Of a stretch of 64,000 bases of DNA, positions 62,185-64,000 are shown piece by piece (within the stretch, counting starts at the first letter, position 1; each line of letters starts with the position of its first letter). This stretch comes from Flavobacterium sp. ALJ2 (GTDB taxonomy: Bacteria > Bacteroidota > Bacteroidia > Flavobacteriales > Flavobacteriaceae): the NCBI RefSeq assembly GCF_015594725.1, contig NZ_JADNRC010000008.1, forward strand, positions 62,001 through 126,000. Direction: 5' to 3'. Below the pieces are notes generated by a model. That model saw only the letters and a program-made list of their open reading frames with translations, ran no database searches and was not told the DNA's origin. Made by a program: the position numbers and the translations under genes.

Positions 62185-63555
62185 TTAGTTATTTATAAGT
62201 GATTTTAGTTGGCCTTTTGATTTGATTACTTGAATTTCTGCTATTTTATATCCTAGCACTGCCGATGAATAATTATTTTCTGCTTCGATATAGGCATTTT
62301 CTACATCTAATAAATCATTTAAAGAGGCTAATCCTTGTAGGTAATTATTTTTTGTGTTCTGTAATACTTGTTGCGCAAGCTCTCTGTTTTCTTTTTGATT
62401 ATTAATAGTTATAAGGCTATTTTCCATCTGAATCATGGCATTGCTGTATGCAATGTCAAGCGAAAGCTTGGTGTCTTTTAAGTCTTCTTGTAACGAACGA
62501 ATAGCAACATCTGCTTGGCGAACTTTGGCGCGTGTACCAAAACCTGTAAAGATTGGGACTCTCAGATTTAATCCGATAGCTGAAAAATCAGACCAGTACA
62601 CGCCAGATGAAGGTTTTGCAAACCAAGGCATTTCTGGACCCTGACCTATATAATTGTATCCAGCACTTAATGAAAGCGTTGGGTAATATTCGGCTTGGAC
62701 TGCTTTTTTCTGAAAAACTAAAAGTTCTTCCTGTTTTTTTAGAAGTAAATACTGAGTTAAATTTTCAACATTTGGAGTTTCTGATAAAGCTTGCGGAGTA
62801 ATCTCAAATTCTGTATTCGGAATTACAATTTGGGTCTCTACCGGCATTCCCATGTAGAATTTCAAAGCATTTTCTTGCAATGCAACTTTGTTGATTACTT
62901 GTTGTCGTTGCGTACTGATGTTAGAAAGCTTTACAATTATCCTGTTTAGGTCTATTTTTTTAGCTAAACCATTGTCATATTGTCCTTGAAGAATGTTTTT
63001 TACTCGGGTAGTATTTACGTAATTAGTATCTAATACCGTTAAGTTCAAACGTTGCACATATACATCGTAATAACTATTTGCTACTCTTTCGATCACATCT
63101 TCTTCAGTAAGCTGTTCGTTTATTTGATAAAATTCACGTGTGCTTTTTGCAGCTCTTAAACCTGTAAATACCGCCTGATCAAATATGTTTTGAGTTAATG
63201 TTACTCCTGCAGTTGAAGTCCATTTTTGACCAAAAGCTGCTTGAATTGTAGTTCCAGGAGCTCCAAATCCAGCACCGTCAATAACGGTAGTTTGTATAAC
63301 AGGATTATAAGTTAAATTTCCGTTTGCCGAAATTTGAGGCAAGGCTCTTGAACGTACTTCCTGTATTTTATACGCACTATTCTCTACTTGTAATTTGGCT
63401 TTTTTAGAGTCAGATTTGTTTTGTAGAGCATAGTTAATAGCGTCTTTTAGAGTCAAGGTCTGTACAGCTTGTTTGTTCAGATTGCTATTGTTTGTGTCTT
63501 GTGCATTTGCTGTTATTGCAAAGGACAAGAGAAAGAGAAATAGGATTCTTTTCAT
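62185..63555 (-). CDS. TolC-family outer-membrane efflux channel
   Basis: 456 residues with a signal peptide (to AITANAQ). It has the repeated TolC helix-strand pattern: LTLKDAINYALQNKSDSKKAKLQVENSAYKI in the first half and LNLRVPIFTGFGTRAKVRQADVAIRS in the second, ending ENAYIEAENNYSSAVLGYKIAEIQVIKSKG. It forms the outer-membrane exit duct for the tripartite pump. It lies 21 bp after the TetR-type gene. Confidence 0.94.
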   Translation of the reverse strand: MKRILFLFLLSFAITANAQDTNNSNLNKQAVQTLTLKDAINYALQNKSDSKKAKLQVENSAYKIQEVRSRALPQISANGNLTYNPVIQTTVIDGAGFGAPGTTIQAAFGQKWTSTAGVTLTQNIFDQAVFTGLRAAKSTREFYQINEQLTEEDVIERVANSYYDVYVQRLNLTVLDTNYVNTTRVKNILQGQYDNGLAKKIDLNRIIVKLSNISTQRQQVINKVALQENALKFYMGMPVETQIVIPNTEFEITPQALSETPNVENLTQYLLLKKQEELLVFQKKAVQAEYYPTLSLSAGYNYIGQGPEMPWFAKPSSGVYWSDFSAIGLNLRVPIFTGFGTRAKVRQADVAIRSLQEDLKDTKLSLDIAYSNAMIQMENSLITINNQKENRELAQQVLQNTKNNYLQGLASLNDLLDVENAYIEAENNYSSAVLGYKIAEIQVIKSKGQLKSLINN

Positions 63556-63576
63556 GGATTATTGATTGCTGATTGA

Positions 63577-64000
63577 TTAATTGCTAATTTTTTGTATTTG
63601 CTTTTCGAGTTCTAGTATTCCTGATGGAGTAGCCATAGCTCTGGTGTGATATTCTAAAGCTTCAAATTCTGCTTTTTGAGCTTCCTTTTCGGAACTTGTA
63701 TTTTCATTTATATTAAATATCAATGTATAATAAAACCTTACATATATATCGATATTAATACCTTCACGATATAATTTTTGTTCTATTCCTTTGGTAATAT
63801 TATCTCTAAAATATTGACTGCATTGATCAATTTCATGTCTCATCAAATTAGTGTAAATCTCAGGATAGTGTTTCTTTAATTGATAAATTGGAGATGTGTC
63901 AATTGAAGACTGGAATAAGTTTTTAAATGTTTCACGTATTTCGAAATTTTCCTGAATTGCATTATGCTTTTTAGCAACAACTGAGTTAATTAATTCATGA
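63577..64000 (-). CDS. TetR/AcrR-family regulator, C-terminal part (partial)
   Basis: The frame is open from the stop at 63577 to the window end, giving the last 140 residues; the N-terminal helix-turn-helix lies outside. The visible part (KNLFQSSIDTSPIYQLKKHY, then MRHEIDQCSQYFRDNITKGI) is all-helical and matches the ligand-binding half of TetR-type repressors. Position as first gene of the tolC-adaptor-pump operon supports local control of efflux. Class assignment rests on context and the C-terminal helices only. Confidence 0.7.
   Translation of the reverse strand, partial: HELINSVVAKKHNAIQENFEIRETFKNLFQSSIDTSPIYQLKKHYPEIYTNLMRHEIDQCSQYFRDNITKGIEQKLYREGINIDIYVRFYYTLIFNINENTSSEKEAQKAEFEALEYHTRAMATPSGILELEKQIQKISN

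Overview
The window looks like a chromosomal segment of a Flavobacterium-type member of the Bacteroidota. The DNA is strongly A+T-rich. It carries a SusC/SusD pair, N-terminal carboxypeptidase-regulatory-like extensions on TonB receptors, a full 14-gene complex I operon with separate nuoC and nuoD, and several promoters of the Bacteroidota form TTG-N(17-23)-TAnnTTTG. Species cannot be named from the sequence alone. No rRNA, tRNA, CRISPR array or insertion sequence was seen.

Layout. 1-10084 (all minus strand): a polysaccharide-utilisation locus read susC, susD, GH63 glycosidase, GH42 beta-galactosidase, then the kinase part of a gene cut by the window edge. A hairpin separates susCD from the enzymes. 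10852-24767: housekeeping genes on both strands. These are an ACT-domain protein, a YraN-type nuclease-fold protein, an LD-carboxypeptidase, a secreted nuclease/phosphatase-fold protein, 3-hydroxyanthranilate dioxygenase, two tandem CorA-type transporters, an ALDH7 dehydrogenase, a PPP-family phosphatase, DNA polymerase IV, a LOV-like PAS protein and a Bax-inhibitor-1 homologue. 25039-38435: nuoA-N on the minus strand with a clear promoter and terminator. 38683-40747: a cold-shock protein and aspS.

40870-49447 is the accessory part and the most interesting region. A 1431-residue protein combines a DUF4280/PAAR-like head, a long beta-rich middle, a GH19-type lysozyme domain and a metallopeptidase-like C-terminus. 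It is followed by a Lys/Asn-rich secreted protein (candidate immunity), a second peptidoglycan-hydrolase module with no delivery domain (GH19-like plus a Cys/His amidase), a second candidate immunity lipoprotein, and an orphan copy of the effector's middle region with a different, short C-terminus. The orphan and the effector share a 419-bp direct repeat with 4 mismatches by eye. This reads as an interbacterial (probably type VI secretion) effector/immunity array with a displaced toxin tip and built-in recombination sites.

50122-51638: a TlpA-type thioredoxin-fold protein and a MORN-repeat protein. 51686-57695 (minus): an iron/siderophore uptake block with a TonB-dependent receptor, DUF3325- and DUF3649-like membrane proteins and two PepSY membrane proteins. 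Two of its leaders share a sequence motif with the effector leader. 57910-64000 (minus): an RND efflux operon (TetR-type regulator cut by the window end, TolC, adaptor, AcrB-type pump) closed by a strong terminator.

Function is inferred from motifs and context only; no database search was run. Where several starts were possible, the choice is explained in the entry.
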